A stretch of 64,000 nt of DNA from Candidatus Rifleibacteriota bacterium (GTDB lineage: Bacteria; Muiribacteriota; Ozemobacteria; Ozemobacterales; Ozemobacteraceae). The stretch spans positions 43,514 to 107,513 of the forward strand of contig JADFXM010000024.1 in assembly GCA_015233565.1 (NCBI GenBank), given 5' to 3'. Of this stretch, positions 8,904 to 17,972 are shown piece by piece. Position numbers and translations under genes: made by a program. How positions within the stretch are numbered: position 1 is the stretch's first letter; each line of letters starts with the position of its first letter. Under the pieces are notes generated by a model. It did not search any database. It was given only the letters and a program-made list of their open reading frames with translations, and had not been told where the DNA came from.

Positions 8904-9300
8904 ATGATGAATTTTAGGAAAAAATTAAGAATTTCCTTTTTGTTGGTTTTGTGGGTTAGCTTATGCTCTTTCGCAATAGCAGACCCCGGATCTGATGAAA
9001 CCGGAATTCGAAACTTGTTGAAGCACTACGAATTGGCATACAATGCTGGGAATGCCTCTGAAATGGCTGGACTTTGGACAACTGACGGGGACCTGTTCTC
9101 CTTGTCTGGAGGAATTATTCGTGGACAAAAGGAAATTTTAGCATTCTTCTCTGAGAGTCTTGCCAAAAATTACAAAGATAGCCAATTTCATATGAGCTTA
9201 GACCAAGTTCGTTTCCTTACTCAAAATTTGGCGAATAATTGCCGCAAGACCAAGTGTTCCGCTGAAAGGTCACACTGGCGGGCACGGTCGAGGTGGTTGA
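8904..9300 (+). pseudogene. Secreted SnoaL-like (SgcJ/EcaC type) protein, internally deleted
   Basis: The N terminus is a signal peptide (residues 1-27, ending FAIADP). It is followed by a typical NTF2/SnoaL start with LLKHYELAYNAGNASEMAGLW, GDLFSLSGG and GQKEILAFF. After VRFLTQNLA the frame runs into an unrelated Arg-rich tail ending at 9305. In the neighbouring frame, ending in a TGA at 9298-9300, the last bases read IIAARPSVPLKG, which matches the usual end of this family. The middle of the domain, roughly 35 residues, is therefore missing and the join is out of frame. The reading is by eye and needs a family alignment. Confidence 0.6.
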
Positions 9301-9314
9301 TTTAAGGAGGGGTT

Positions 9315-9677
9315 ATGATTGATAAAGAATGGGCTCGCTTGTTTGCTGTTGATTGGATTGATTCATGGAACTCACATAACATTTTGCGAATACTCGAACA
9401 CTACTCGGATGACTTTGAGATGTCTTCACCTCTCATTATTGAGCGTCTTGGCTTAACCGAAGGTAAGCTTAAAGGAAAAGTTGCTGTTCGCGATTATTGG
9501 CTTCCAAGTCTGTCAATTCAGCCACCATTGCGATTCGAACTTATTGATGTCCTGGTTGGTGTTTCTGAGGTTACGATTTACTATTCGAATGTTGGAAGGA
9601 GAATTGTAGCCGAAACATTATTTATCGACGCTGCAGGGAAAGCAACTCATGGATTCTCACAGTGGTCCGTTAGCTAA
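9315..9677 (+). CDS. NTF2/SnoaL-like small protein
   Basis: This intact 120-residue cytoplasmic protein has the outline of a SnoaL-like or NTF2-like cone fold: a helix with WIDSWNSHNILRILEHYSDD, a central LKGKVAVRDYW block, and C-terminal strands with VTIYYSNVGRR. Members include isomerases, hydrolases and ligand-binding proteins, so the activity cannot be assigned. A strong AAGGAGGGG ribosome binding site precedes the ATG. It lies 17 bases upstream of the next gene, so the two are probably co-transcribed. Confidence 0.65.
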   Translation: MIDKEWARLFAVDWIDSWNSHNILRILEHYSDDFEMSSPLIIERLGLTEGKLKGKVAVRDYWLPSLSIQPPLRFELIDVLVGVSEVTIYYSNVGRRIVAETLFIDAAGKATHGFSQWSVS

Positions 9678-9694
9678 AGTGAAGAGAACTTCCG

Positions 9695-10339
9695 ATGAAT
9701 TTTGACTCTTTTGAAAATGAACGTTTGTACAAATGTCTTTCCAGGTTAATGCCACATGTGAATCGAGATGAGGTTGCACTTACCGGCGGAGTTGCAATTG
9801 AAATCATTCTGGCCTTATATGAAGAACCATTTAAGCGAAAAAAACTTTCGGATGTCGACTTCGTTGTTATGAGTCGTGACTCGATTTTCCCGACGGTCTC
9901 CGACGATTTTCTGGTATCACATTACCATGTACCTCAGCCTGGTTATTCAAAATTTCTAATTCAACTTGTAGATCCAATATCACAACTTCGGCTTGACATA
10001 TTTCCCGGCCTTCTTGGATCAATCAAATCTGCTCCTTATATTCACTTGGGTAATGAAAAGTTGCTCGTTTTGGACTGCAACGACATACTTGAACATAAGA
10101 TCCTTACTCTTTCGAAATCTTCCATTGAACAACCAGTCGACCAAAAACACTACCGAGATGCTTTAAGATTGGCAAAGGCGTGTTCTAAGCATATTTCGCC
10201 AATTCCTCCGAGCCATTTCGCAAAGGAAATTTACTCCACCGATTTAAGCACTTCTTGCTTGCGTTGTGAGTTGAGCGTGGATACTGCTTTTCCTCTAGCG
10301 TCAAAGCAAAACATCTTCGATATATTGGGGTATGTATGA
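9695..10339 (+). CDS. Nucleotidyltransferase-like protein (AbiEii-type fold)
   Basis: The protein has 214 residues. Motifs of the polymerase-beta-like nucleotidyltransferase fold are visible: LTGGVAIEIIL near residue 30, the metal-binding pair in KLSDVDFVV near residue 52, and a third acidic site in LRLDIFPG. Later, DILEHKILTLSK resembles the helix with conserved His/Lys in AbiEii-like proteins. Some relatives are toxins, others are uncharacterised. Its TGA stop overlaps the ATG of the broken DUF3052 gene (ATGA at 10336-10339), so it was part of a small operon with 9315-9677. Confidence 0.55.
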   Translation: MNFDSFENERLYKCLSRLMPHVNRDEVALTGGVAIEIILALYEEPFKRKKLSDVDFVVMSRDSIFPTVSDDFLVSHYHVPQPGYSKFLIQLVDPISQLRLDIFPGLLGSIKSAPYIHLGNEKLLVLDCNDILEHKILTLSKSSIEQPVDQKHYRDALRLAKACSKHISPIPPSHFAKEIYSTDLSTSCLRCELSVDTAFPLASKQNIFDILGYV

Positions 10340-10496
10340 CAGATTCATTGATAGCCCCCAAGCCACTTGCAAAGAAGCTTGGGATAAGAAGTGGAAGCAA
10401 GATTTTTTTAATCGACCCCCCCACAATTACCTGCAACTATTGGCCCCCCTTCCCGCAGAAGGTGTGAAAAAATTGATTTTTTTGACCGTTGTTGAA
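10336..10496 (+). pseudogene. DUF3052 protein, N-terminal fragment (frameshifted)
   Basis: The ATG at 10336 overlaps the previous stop. It reads MTDSLIAPKPLAKKLGI then SGSKIFLIDPP, matching the start of DUF3052 proteins. The frame then fails at a run of seven C (10416-10422). Adding one C restores HNYLQLLAPLPAEGVKKL then IFLTVVE, so a one-base loss in a homopolymer is likely. The coding potential ends at a TAA at 10497, where the inserted element begins. The rest of the gene resumes at about 11895. Confidence 0.65.
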
Positions 10497-11894
10497 TAAT
10501 TTTCATATTGTTTTAAATAAAATTTTCTAATTTTGTCTTTTCAGTTCTTTCATTTCTTCCTTTTTCTTGAAATAGAAGATTTACTTACCCCTTCTAATTT
10601 CTAAAATACCTCCTTTTATCATTTTGTTTCGGCCTACCCTTCATTTATTTCCCAGCGGCACCTCCATTTCAACCCAATCCACCGTTGAATATTATAAGTG
10701 ATACACGCCCACATCGCTTCCATACTTACCTTTAGCAAGCCTCTTAATCGGAATTGACGCAAACCGATCTTTTCTTTTATCCAAGCATTTGGAAATTCAG
10801 CCGTCTGCGATCTTTTTTTATAAACCGCCTTGGCTTCTTCCGTTTTCATTTTTTCTCGAAAGGCAAGGATTTCCGGCGCATAAATTGTTCGCCTGACTGA
10901 TCGTCCTCTTCTTGAATTTTGAGGGCAACATTTCGGTTGGAATTTACATTTTTGGCAAACCCCTTGTGCCGCCAAATAACGACAATTTATGGTTCCAATT
11001 TCCTTACTCTTTGATTTCAATAGCATGATTTGCCCAGCCGGACAAATAAAAATGTCATTTGCTGAGTTGTAGGAGAACTTCTGAAAATCAAAATAAGAAT
11101 CGCCACGGCGCTTTTCTTAACTTTCAGAGCCTAAATTTTCTGGTATTGAGCCAATAAAATCTATCGATCTACTACTCATTTCCAGAATACTTCCCTTTGT
11201 TGTATAACCACTGTCGACAACCATTTGCTTAGGAGCTCGACCGGTTTTTTCCTCAATTCTTTCTATCGACGGAATCAATTCATGAGTGTCATTTCCCGCT
11301 TGGCTTACCCCGACGCCAACAATGAGATCATTTGCAGCATCAGTCGATATCTGGACATTGTAACTTGGTGAAAAACCCCCATTGCTTTGTTTCATATTTC
11401 TGGATTCCGGATCCGTCATGCTTGCCCGCGCATCTTCCTTTTCCTTTTGACTTTTCTTTATGACTCGAAGTTTCTCCAATTCTGAAAGGCTTTTCTCTAG
11501 TTTTTCTTTCTGCTCCCTTGCCGCCCGTTCCTGGGCTTTTTTCCGTCGCAAGCTTCCTTCCTCTGTTGTTTGAAGCTCATTTAACGCTGCAACCTGTTCC
11601 TGGGCAAGTTTCAAATTCTCCAGAAAAGTTTTCTCCCGGCGAAAACTCTTTCCACTGGCGTTGGCCTTGATCTTGGTCCCATCATGCATGACTCTTTCCA
11701 TTGTTATTAACTCTTCGGCACTCAACAAGGCCAAAACCTGGATCAAAAGATCGTCCAACGCTTCCTTGTGGTCGACTCGAAAATCGGACAAAGAATGATG
11801 GTTTATGGAAGTCATCCCGGTTAGCCACTGGCATGCGGGATCGAATTCACATAATTGAGCTATTTCGCGTGCAGAGCTTTCCCTGCAATTAACA
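10497..11894. mobile_element. IS1182-like element remnant inside a DUF3052 gene
   Basis: The limits are inferred from where DUF3052 coding stops and resumes. Inside is one minus-strand transposase pseudogene (10634-11911, its first codons overlapping the right junction). The 5' end of the transposase is missing, and no terminal inverted repeats or target duplication are visible, so the element is an old remnant. The A/T-rich stretch 10500-10633 would be the end beyond the transposase stop. Confidence 0.6.
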
Positions 11895-11911
11895 GACGAC
11901 ACCAATTTCAT
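10634..11911 (-). pseudogene. IS1182-family transposase, truncated and interrupted by a stop
   Basis: From 11911 the frame encodes an IS1182-type transposase lacking its first 70-100 residues. Visible blocks are CEFDPACQWLTGMTSINHHS, VMHDGTKIKANASGKSF (first catalytic Asp), a long charged coiled coil, SYNVQISTDAANDLIVG and QMVVDSGYTTKGS (second Asp). A TAA at 11117-11119 interrupts the protein after GSES. The same frame then continues to 10634 with CPAGQ, a Cys cluster, and the end block GLRQFRLRGL. It is therefore one gene with a nonsense codon plus a 5' truncation, and should be inactive. Confidence 0.75.
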
Positions 11912-12173
11912 TCACATTTTTTCAACAAAAAGAGAAGGGTTGTCGCAAGCGCTTTGTTTGTGTCTAAAAAAATTGAAACAAGATGGAATGATTTGGGTTT
12001 CATGGCCAAAAAAATCATCGAAAATCCCGACTGAAATAACTGATGATACGATTAGAGAGATGGCTCTCCCGCTTGGTCTAGTTGACATAAAGGTTTGCGC
12101 GTTGGATGAAATTTGGTCTTGCTTGAAACTGGTCATCAGAAAACGAATATCCAAAAGCGAAAGTTATACATAG
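11895..12173 (+). pseudogene. DUF3052 protein, C-terminal fragment
   Basis: In the frame of the TTG at 11940, but open from further upstream, the sequence reads TNFIHIFSTKREGLSQAL, then KKLKQDGMIWVSWPKKSS, then TIREMALPLGLVDIKVCALD and WSCLKLVIRKR. This is the characteristic second half of DUF3052 proteins. Together with the piece at 10336-10496 it rebuilds an almost complete protein, with only a few residues lost at the insertion point. The role of DUF3052 is unknown. Confidence 0.7.
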
Positions 12174-12558
12174 CATATTTAGTAAAATGATTTAGTGTTA
12201 AAAAAGTGATACAATATTTCTGTCGATGCCGATTCAAATTGTCTGAGAGAAAAATTAAGAATCTGAACAAATTCCTCAAGGGAGTAGGCAAAACTCGCAT
12301 CAACTTCTTTCGAAAGGTTTTTCCTTTAGTCGCGGGCTTTTGTTTTTGGTGCGTTTTTTCCCTAATTAATTTTGTAAAACTCCCATAAAATAACGTGCTA
12401 ACGCTCAGCCAATCCTGCAAAATGAGACTGGCCGAAGCGCTTTTCGAAATGTGTATTCGGAAAATGTTTTTTTTAACAATCTTCACCCGAGTAGTGGCGA
12501 AAAATAAAAATTCTAAAGTAAAAAATATCGCAATTGTTTTTTGGTGGGGTTATTGGCT
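12174..12558. other. Intergenic, nothing recognised
   Basis: Short frames exist on both strands, but they are low complexity and have no ribosome binding sites. No hairpin followed by a T-run was found. Confidence 0.4.
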
Positions 12559-13845
12559 CTACGATATCGTTTTAAGTTGTTTTTCATCTGCTGAAACCGC
12601 TTCAACTATGTTGATGGAATTGGAATAATCTTCCTTGGAAAAGGTTTCCGGCATTACGCACCGAATATATTCGCGACTGAAGCCTTCCCAATGGTGGTTT
12701 GCCTGAAATTCCCAGAGGACTTCGATTTTCTTTCCAATAAAAGACTGGTGAAATTTAAGGGCGGAATTTTTCCAGATTTCTTCAACTGCTTTCGACCTTT
12801 GTTGCTTAACAGAAGCAGGTATTTGATCCGGAAAATTGGCTGCAGGAGTGCCATTTCGAGGAGAAAATCTAAAAATATGGATTCTTGAAAAGGAAATTTC
12901 TCTTAAAAAATTAGTGGTTTCATCAAACTCGGCATCTTTCTCGCCAGGAAATCCAACTATTAAATCAGTAGTGATAGCGATTCCAGGAATCAGCTTCCGC
13001 GCTTTTTCAACTATTGTCGAGAAAGTGCGAGTATCATATGGGCGGTTCATGCGTTTCAAGACTTCAGAGCTTCCCGATTGCAGAGGAATATGCAGATGAT
13101 GACATGCCTTTGGGGATTCTGCCATCCAGGAAAGCAAATCATCGTTTATTTCGAGAGGTTCGATGGAACTTAACCTGATTCTTTCGATACCTTGCAGGGG
13201 TTCATTATTATCAAATTCCCTTAACAAGTGTGTCAGCCCAAATTCGTATTTTCCTAAATGGATGCCGGTAAGGACAATTTCCTTTTTCCCTGAAAGGGCA
13301 ATTTTACTGGCTTCGGTGATAGATTCTGCGAGAGGTTTGGAATATTCCTTTCCTCGGAGGAATGGTACAATGCAATAGGTGCAAAAATGTGAGCATCCAT
13401 CCTGAATCTTTAAAAATGCACGGGTTCTTTCAAAAATAGGAAAAGTGTTTTCGTGAAATTGATTTTCTGACCTGTTGCAATCAAATCCAAGTTTGGTAAG
13501 GATTTCCCTGATCTGCTCCTTGGTGGAATTGGTATCGATTAATTCGTATTCCTGATGTGATTCAGTGCCAAAAGCTTGATCCGTGCTTTGGATTTGCGCT
13601 CTTCGTGCCTCACATCCGGCTAGAAGAATTTTGGCGTCTGGCCATGTTCTCTTTGCCGATCTGAGCGATTGCCTAACTTTCTGGGAAGCTCTTCCGGTTA
13701 CAGCGCAACCGTTGATGATTACTAAATCAGGAATTTCAGTGGCAAGAACTCGCTTTAATCCAAATTCCGATATTGTTGCGGCAAGTTTCTCCCCGTCATA
13801 ATAACTGACTTTACATCCAAAGGATTCAAGATAAAAAGATTGCAT
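12559..13845 (-). CDS. mtaB: tRNA t6A37 methylthiotransferase MtaB
   Basis: This is a radical-SAM methylthiotransferase that converts t6A at position 37 of ANN-decoding tRNAs to ms2t6A. All family marks are present in 428 residues. The N-terminal UPF0004 domain has three cluster cysteines (SFGCKVSYYDG, VINGCAVTG, LLAGCEARR). The radical SAM motif is CSHFCTYCIVPFLRG near residue 155, and the C terminus has a short TRAM-like part. The first block (ESFGCKVSYYDGE) is MtaB-like rather than MiaB-like. It lies upstream of nothing on this strand and 221 bases downstream of rsmE, so it could share the rsmE/tlyA transcript. Confidence 0.9.
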   Translation of the reverse strand: MQSFYLESFGCKVSYYDGEKLAATISEFGLKRVLATEIPDLVIINGCAVTGRASQKVRQSLRSAKRTWPDAKILLAGCEARRAQIQSTDQAFGTESHQEYELIDTNSTKEQIREILTKLGFDCNRSENQFHENTFPIFERTRAFLKIQDGCSHFCTYCIVPFLRGKEYSKPLAESITEASKIALSGKKEIVLTGIHLGKYEFGLTHLLREFDNNEPLQGIERIRLSSIEPLEINDDLLSWMAESPKACHHLHIPLQSGSSEVLKRMNRPYDTRTFSTIVEKARKLIPGIAITTDLIVGFPGEKDAEFDETTNFLREISFSRIHIFRFSPRNGTPAANFPDQIPASVKQQRSKAVEEIWKNSALKFHQSFIGKKIEVLWEFQANHHWEGFSREYIRCVMPETFSKEDYSNSINIVEAVSADEKQLKTIS

Positions 13846-14066
13846 CTTATTTTCCTATTTCATTGTCCATGGACTTTCGCACATTTTTAGAAACTCCCTT
13901 ATCTACAGCATTTCGCATTTTAAATTTTTTTTGGAAAGGAACTTATTTTGGAAAATCTATTAGTCTGGTTCTTTTGTTGATCCCCACAATTTGTTGCTCC
14001 CCTTTTCCGGAAAATTCGGAATGCTACATAGGTGCTTTTCAAGCGAATTTCCAAAAAATATTTTGG

Positions 14067-14828
14067 TTAAAAAGTGCGAAGTTTCATATTGGCAAAAACT
14101 TCACCGAATAAAATCGCGGATAAAGCCACAAGTGGAGCCGTATCCGCTCTGAAAATTCTTTTGCCAAGGCAAACTGATTGCCAGCCTTTTTCCTGAAAAA
14201 TTGCCGCTTCATTCTCAGAAAATCCGCCTTCGGGGCCTGAGGCTATGAACAAATGTCTTTTCAATCTGATTTGATCACTGCATGTGTTGAACTTTGTGTT
14301 TGATGGCTGAAGGTTGTCGGGTGGTAGAACTTCATTGGATTTTGGAACTTCATGAAGCAGAATAGCTAAAGTATTTTCGCCGGATTCAGGAATTTCAGAG
14401 GTTTTAATGGGGTCATCAATATTGGGAAGAATGCATCCTCCACATTGGAGCATAGCAGAAACAGCTATTTTTCGCCAGCGGTCAAGTTTAGAGGGAGACG
14501 GGCTGCCTGCAACGCAACGTTCAGCTAAAAGGGGAGTAATCCGTAAAATCCCAATCTCGACAGATTTTTCAATAAGCGTTTCAATTCTATCTCCTTTGGT
14601 GATAGCAGCAAAGAGCCTTGTTTCGATTTGAAGTTCGCGGTCAGGCCTGCTCCTGGATGTGATCTTAAAATTTCCTTTTTCCCCTAAAATGGCCTCTATT
14701 TCCTCTCCTTCGCCATCAATTATTAGAAAGGAGTTTCCCGGCTTAAGTCGCATTACTTTTTCAAGATAATGAGTATTTTCTTTGGAAAGTGCTGTTACAC
14801 CTTTGGGTTCATAGATTCTTTTATGCAC
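14067..14828 (-). CDS. rsmE: 16S rRNA (uracil1498-N3)-methyltransferase RsmE
   Basis: This SPOUT-fold enzyme methylates N3 of U1498 in 16S rRNA. The 253-residue length is normal. The N terminus has the PUA-like start (HYLEKVMRLKPGNSFLIIDG). The C terminus has the trefoil-knot SAM site (IASGPEGGFSENE, then CLGKRIFRADTAPLVALSAI). It starts 27 bases after tlyA, so the two rRNA methyltransferase genes probably form an operon. Confidence 0.93.
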   Translation of the reverse strand: MHKRIYEPKGVTALSKENTHYLEKVMRLKPGNSFLIIDGEGEEIEAILGEKGNFKITSRSRPDRELQIETRLFAAITKGDRIETLIEKSVEIGILRITPLLAERCVAGSPSPSKLDRWRKIAVSAMLQCGGCILPNIDDPIKTSEIPESGENTLAILLHEVPKSNEVLPPDNLQPSNTKFNTCSDQIRLKRHLFIASGPEGGFSENEAAIFQEKGWQSVCLGKRIFRADTAPLVALSAILFGEVFANMKLRTF

Positions 14829-14855
14829 AACTTTTGTCCATCAGTAATTTCTGAT

Positions 14856-15641
14856 TTAAACCATCTTTTCAATGATTTCTTGACTGGAAAGTTCAGGGGG
14901 GTCTTTTTGCCATCTGGAAAAAAATTCCAGGTTTTTCTGGGAGTGAAAAAATGGCAGCGGAAAAAGGTTTTTTAGGAAAATCCCATTTATTTTTCCAAAA
15001 TCTGAAAGTTCAAATATCAGGTTTTTTTGAACTTCTTGATCTTTTACGATTCCTCCGGGTTCCACCAATGCTTTTGGGGCTTCAAATTGAGGTTTTATCA
15101 AAGCCAGGATTTCTCCCTGTTCTTTCAAGTATAGAAAGGCTTTAGGAAAAATATGCTTCAAGGATATGAAAGAGACATCCACAACTATTAAATCAAATTT
15201 TTCGGGAAAAAAATTATCGGGAATTTCTCTGAAATTCGTTTTTTCAATTACTTTCACTCGAGGATCATTTCTGATTTTTAAAGAGATTATTCCGTAGGCG
15301 ACGTCAAGGGCTGTAACCTGGTTAGCTCCGTGTTTCAAAAGGACATCTGTAAAACCTCCTGTGGAGGCTCCAATATCCAGACAATTCTTTCCTTTTAAAG
15401 GAAAACTGAAATGTTCCAGAGCAGCATTCAGCTTCATTCCACCCCAGGAAACGAAAGGGCAGGGGTTTTTTTTCAAAAAAACAGGAGTATCAGGGGAAAT
15501 TTTTTCCCCTGGTTTGTCCAATGTTCGATTCGAACAATAGACTTCCCCGGCGAGGATCATGGCCTGCGCTAATTTCATATCTGGCGCCAGATTGCGTTCG
15601 AGCAGCAGTTCGTCGATTCGTATTTTCTTTCTTAAATTCAT
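14856..15641 (-). CDS. tlyA: TlyA-family rRNA 2'-O-methyltransferase
   Basis: The N-terminal S4 RNA-binding domain (RIDELLLERNLAPDMKLAQA, residues 8-65) is joined to an FtsJ/RrmJ-like methyltransferase. The SAM motif is CLDIGASTGGFTDVLL, followed by VTALDVAYG, LIVVDVSFISL and LALIKPQFEAP. TlyA proteins methylate cytidine 2'-OH in 16S and, in some bacteria, 23S rRNA and were long annotated as hemolysins. The 261-residue length is typical. It is the first gene of tlyA-rsmE(-mtaB), divergent from the HD-GYP gene at 15818. Confidence 0.9.
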   Translation of the reverse strand: MNLRKKIRIDELLLERNLAPDMKLAQAMILAGEVYCSNRTLDKPGEKISPDTPVFLKKNPCPFVSWGGMKLNAALEHFSFPLKGKNCLDIGASTGGFTDVLLKHGANQVTALDVAYGIISLKIRNDPRVKVIEKTNFREIPDNFFPEKFDLIVVDVSFISLKHIFPKAFLYLKEQGEILALIKPQFEAPKALVEPGGIVKDQEVQKNLIFELSDFGKINGIFLKNLFPLPFFHSQKNLEFFSRWQKDPPELSSQEIIEKMV

Positions 15642-15817
15642 ATTATTTCTGAAAGTAAATCAAAAAATGGAATACACATTTACTTCTATGATATACTTTC
15701 TCCGAAAAAAAATCATCGAAAAAAGAAATTTTAGAATTATCCCGAAATTGTGGGTTTGTGCACTGTGGTGATACAATCTTCAAATATTTTTATCCGTCCG
15801 GCTAGAGAATTGAAAAA

Positions 15818-17785
15818 TTGAGTAAAAGCGAGGTCGGGTTGCGAGTGAATCTGTTTATCTGTGATCAAATACCTCAGGAATCTTTTTACCGGCGCCTTAT
15901 TGAAAGCGATTTTAACATTATTCCTTTCAATAAATCCAAAAGAGGTTGGGGAGACACTGAATCTGCAGGGATATTCCTCATCCATGAAAAATCCTTGTTT
16001 CATGAATATCTTGGACTACTGGATTTGTTTTTTGCATCCCCGGAAAAAAGACCAATAATAGTAATTGGTGACAAACTTACAGAAGAATATGTTAAGTCTC
16101 TTTTTGAAAATCGGCTATTTGTCTATATTGGACACCCGGTTAATTTTGATGAATTGGCAAATGAAATAAAAAAGTTGCCGCTTGAGCATGTCCAGGAACA
16201 AAAAGTTGAGTATCAAAAGGAGCTATTAAGAGCTAACAAGCAAATCGAAGATTTATATCAGATCGGAATGGCCCTTTCTTCAGAGAAAGATCACAATCGA
16301 CTACTGGAGTTGATTCTCACCAAAAGCCGGGAAATAGTCGGGGCGGATGCCGGAAGCCTTTATTTGATAGAATCTCCATCCAATCTGAGATTCAAACTTT
16401 CGCAAAACAGCTCTTTAAATTGGCAGCTTAACGAAAACGTGGTTATTCCCATAAACGAGAAAAGCATTTCCGGACAAGTTGCCTTGAGCAAAGAGCCGAT
16501 AAATTTGTTGGATGCTTATTTTATTTCTCCCTGCTTCTCTTTCACTTTTAATCGAAGTTACGATGAAAAAACCGGTTATCGTACGAAATCAGTTCTTGCG
16601 GTTCCAATGATGAACCAGGCCGGCGAGATAATGGGAGTAATTCAATTACTGAATAAACGAAGGGATTTCGAAAGCCATCGTAGCGGTGAACCCCTAAAAG
16701 AAGCAAATATTATCCCATTCAACCGTAAAGACCAGGACCTCTTGAGTTCACTTGCATCACAAGCAGCTATTGCACTTGAAAATTCAAAATTGTACCAGGA
16801 AATAAAGAACCTTTTTGAGGGATTTGTAAAAGCATCAGTAGTCGCTATCGAATCGAGAGATCCGACAACTTGTGGGCATTCCGAGCGGGTCGCTCTTCTC
16901 ACAACCGCTTTTGCAGAAACAATTACGCGAATTTCTGATGGCCCCTTTGCCCGAATTAATTTCGAAAGTAATGATCTGGTACAAATACGATATGCTTCTC
17001 TTCTTCACGATTTCGGGAAAGTAGGGGTTCGCGAGGAGATACTTATTAAAGCACGTAAGTTATTTCCTTTCGAACTGGATCTCTTGAAAAGCCGTTTCAA
17101 ATATATTCGCAAGAGCATCGAGGCGGACCATTACCACTATTGCCTTGATTGTGCTATGCGAGATGGAATCGAGAAATTCAAAATTTTGCATCCTATGCTT
17201 GAAATTACATTTCAGGATAAACTCAAAGAGTTGGACGAAATATTGCTTTTTCTCATTAAATCAAATGAACCAACCATTTTGGAAGAAGGTAATTTCAATC
17301 GTTTGCTTGAAGTCGCAAAATTAAAATATACCGATATGGACAATCAGACAACTGAATATCTGACGGAAAGAGAGACACATGTACTTTCGATCAGAAAAGG
17401 CTCTTTGTCGGAAGTTGAAAGAATCGAGATTGAATCACATGTTACTCATACCTTCAATTTCCTTTCCAAAATTCCCTGGACTAAGAAGTTGAATCGAATT
17501 CCGGAAATAGCCTATGCTCATCATGAGAAACTTAATGGCCGAGGTTATCCCAATCACCTCGAAGAGGCGGGTATTCCGTTTGAATCAAAGCTCATGACAA
17601 TTTGCGACATCTATGACGCGCTAACAGCCCAGGACCGCCCCTACAAAAAGGCGCTTCCTACCCAAAAAGCATTGGATATTATGTACAGCGAAGTAAACCA
17701 TGGGTTATTATCCCGAGAGCTATTGGACATTTTTGTCAGGCAGGAACTTTTTAAAGTTATCGAGGGAAAAACCTTCAAACCTTAA
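15818..17785 (+). CDS. GAF and HD-GYP domain protein (putative c-di-GMP phosphodiesterase)
   Basis: The start is a TTG. Residues 1-120 look like a degenerate receiver-type domain without an obvious phosphoacceptor Asp. A short coiled coil is followed by a GAF domain (about 150-315; IVGADAGSLYLIE, LAVPMMNQAGEIMGVIQLLN). The HD-GYP domain runs from about 330: HSERVALLT, LLHDFGKVGVREEI and HHEKLNGRGYP with ICDIYDALTA. The metal ligands and the GYP signature are present, so it should hydrolyse c-di-GMP or a related dinucleotide. About 170 residues separate the HD and GYP motifs, against roughly 60 in a standard domain; the extra part has HYHYCLDC and helical segments. Its GAF domain could bind a small ligand. 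It is a single gene with no RBS of note. Confidence 0.85.
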   Translation: MSKSEVGLRVNLFICDQIPQESFYRRLIESDFNIIPFNKSKRGWGDTESAGIFLIHEKSLFHEYLGLLDLFFASPEKRPIIVIGDKLTEEYVKSLFENRLFVYIGHPVNFDELANEIKKLPLEHVQEQKVEYQKELLRANKQIEDLYQIGMALSSEKDHNRLLELILTKSREIVGADAGSLYLIESPSNLRFKLSQNSSLNWQLNENVVIPINEKSISGQVALSKEPINLLDAYFISPCFSFTFNRSYDEKTGYRTKSVLAVPMMNQAGEIMGVIQLLNKRRDFESHRSGEPLKEANIIPFNRKDQDLLSSLASQAAIALENSKLYQEIKNLFEGFVKASVVAIESRDPTTCGHSERVALLTTAFAETITRISDGPFARINFESNDLVQIRYASLLHDFGKVGVREEILIKARKLFPFELDLLKSRFKYIRKSIEADHYHYCLDCAMRDGIEKFKILHPMLEITFQDKLKELDEILLFLIKSNEPTILEEGNFNRLLEVAKLKYTDMDNQTTEYLTERETHVLSIRKGSLSEVERIEIESHVTHTFNFLSKIPWTKKLNRIPEIAYAHHEKLNGRGYPNHLEEAGIPFESKLMTICDIYDALTAQDRPYKKALPTQKALDIMYSEVNHGLLSRELLDIFVRQELFKVIEGKTFKP

Positions 17786-17972
17786 GGGGGTAAGTATTCC
17801 TAAATGGATTAAGAGTTTTTGGGTGTCGGAAAAATTTGTAAAAATGAAAGATAAATGTCACTATCAAAACCTTGATCGTCAGTGATTGCAGGAGTCAAAG
17901 GAGACCTTGGTGATCTGCATTAAAACTAGCCTTTGGCAATGGTCTAAACGGATTAAAAGAAGATAATAAAGA

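Noticed and set aside
12136..12486. Minus-strand open frame of 116 codons
   Set aside because: Low-complexity Lys/Phe/Arg-rich translation, no ribosome binding site and no recognisable motif.
13863..14111. Plus-strand open frame between mtaB and rsmE
   Set aside because: Overlaps the end of rsmE in antisense; no ribosome binding site, no family resemblance.
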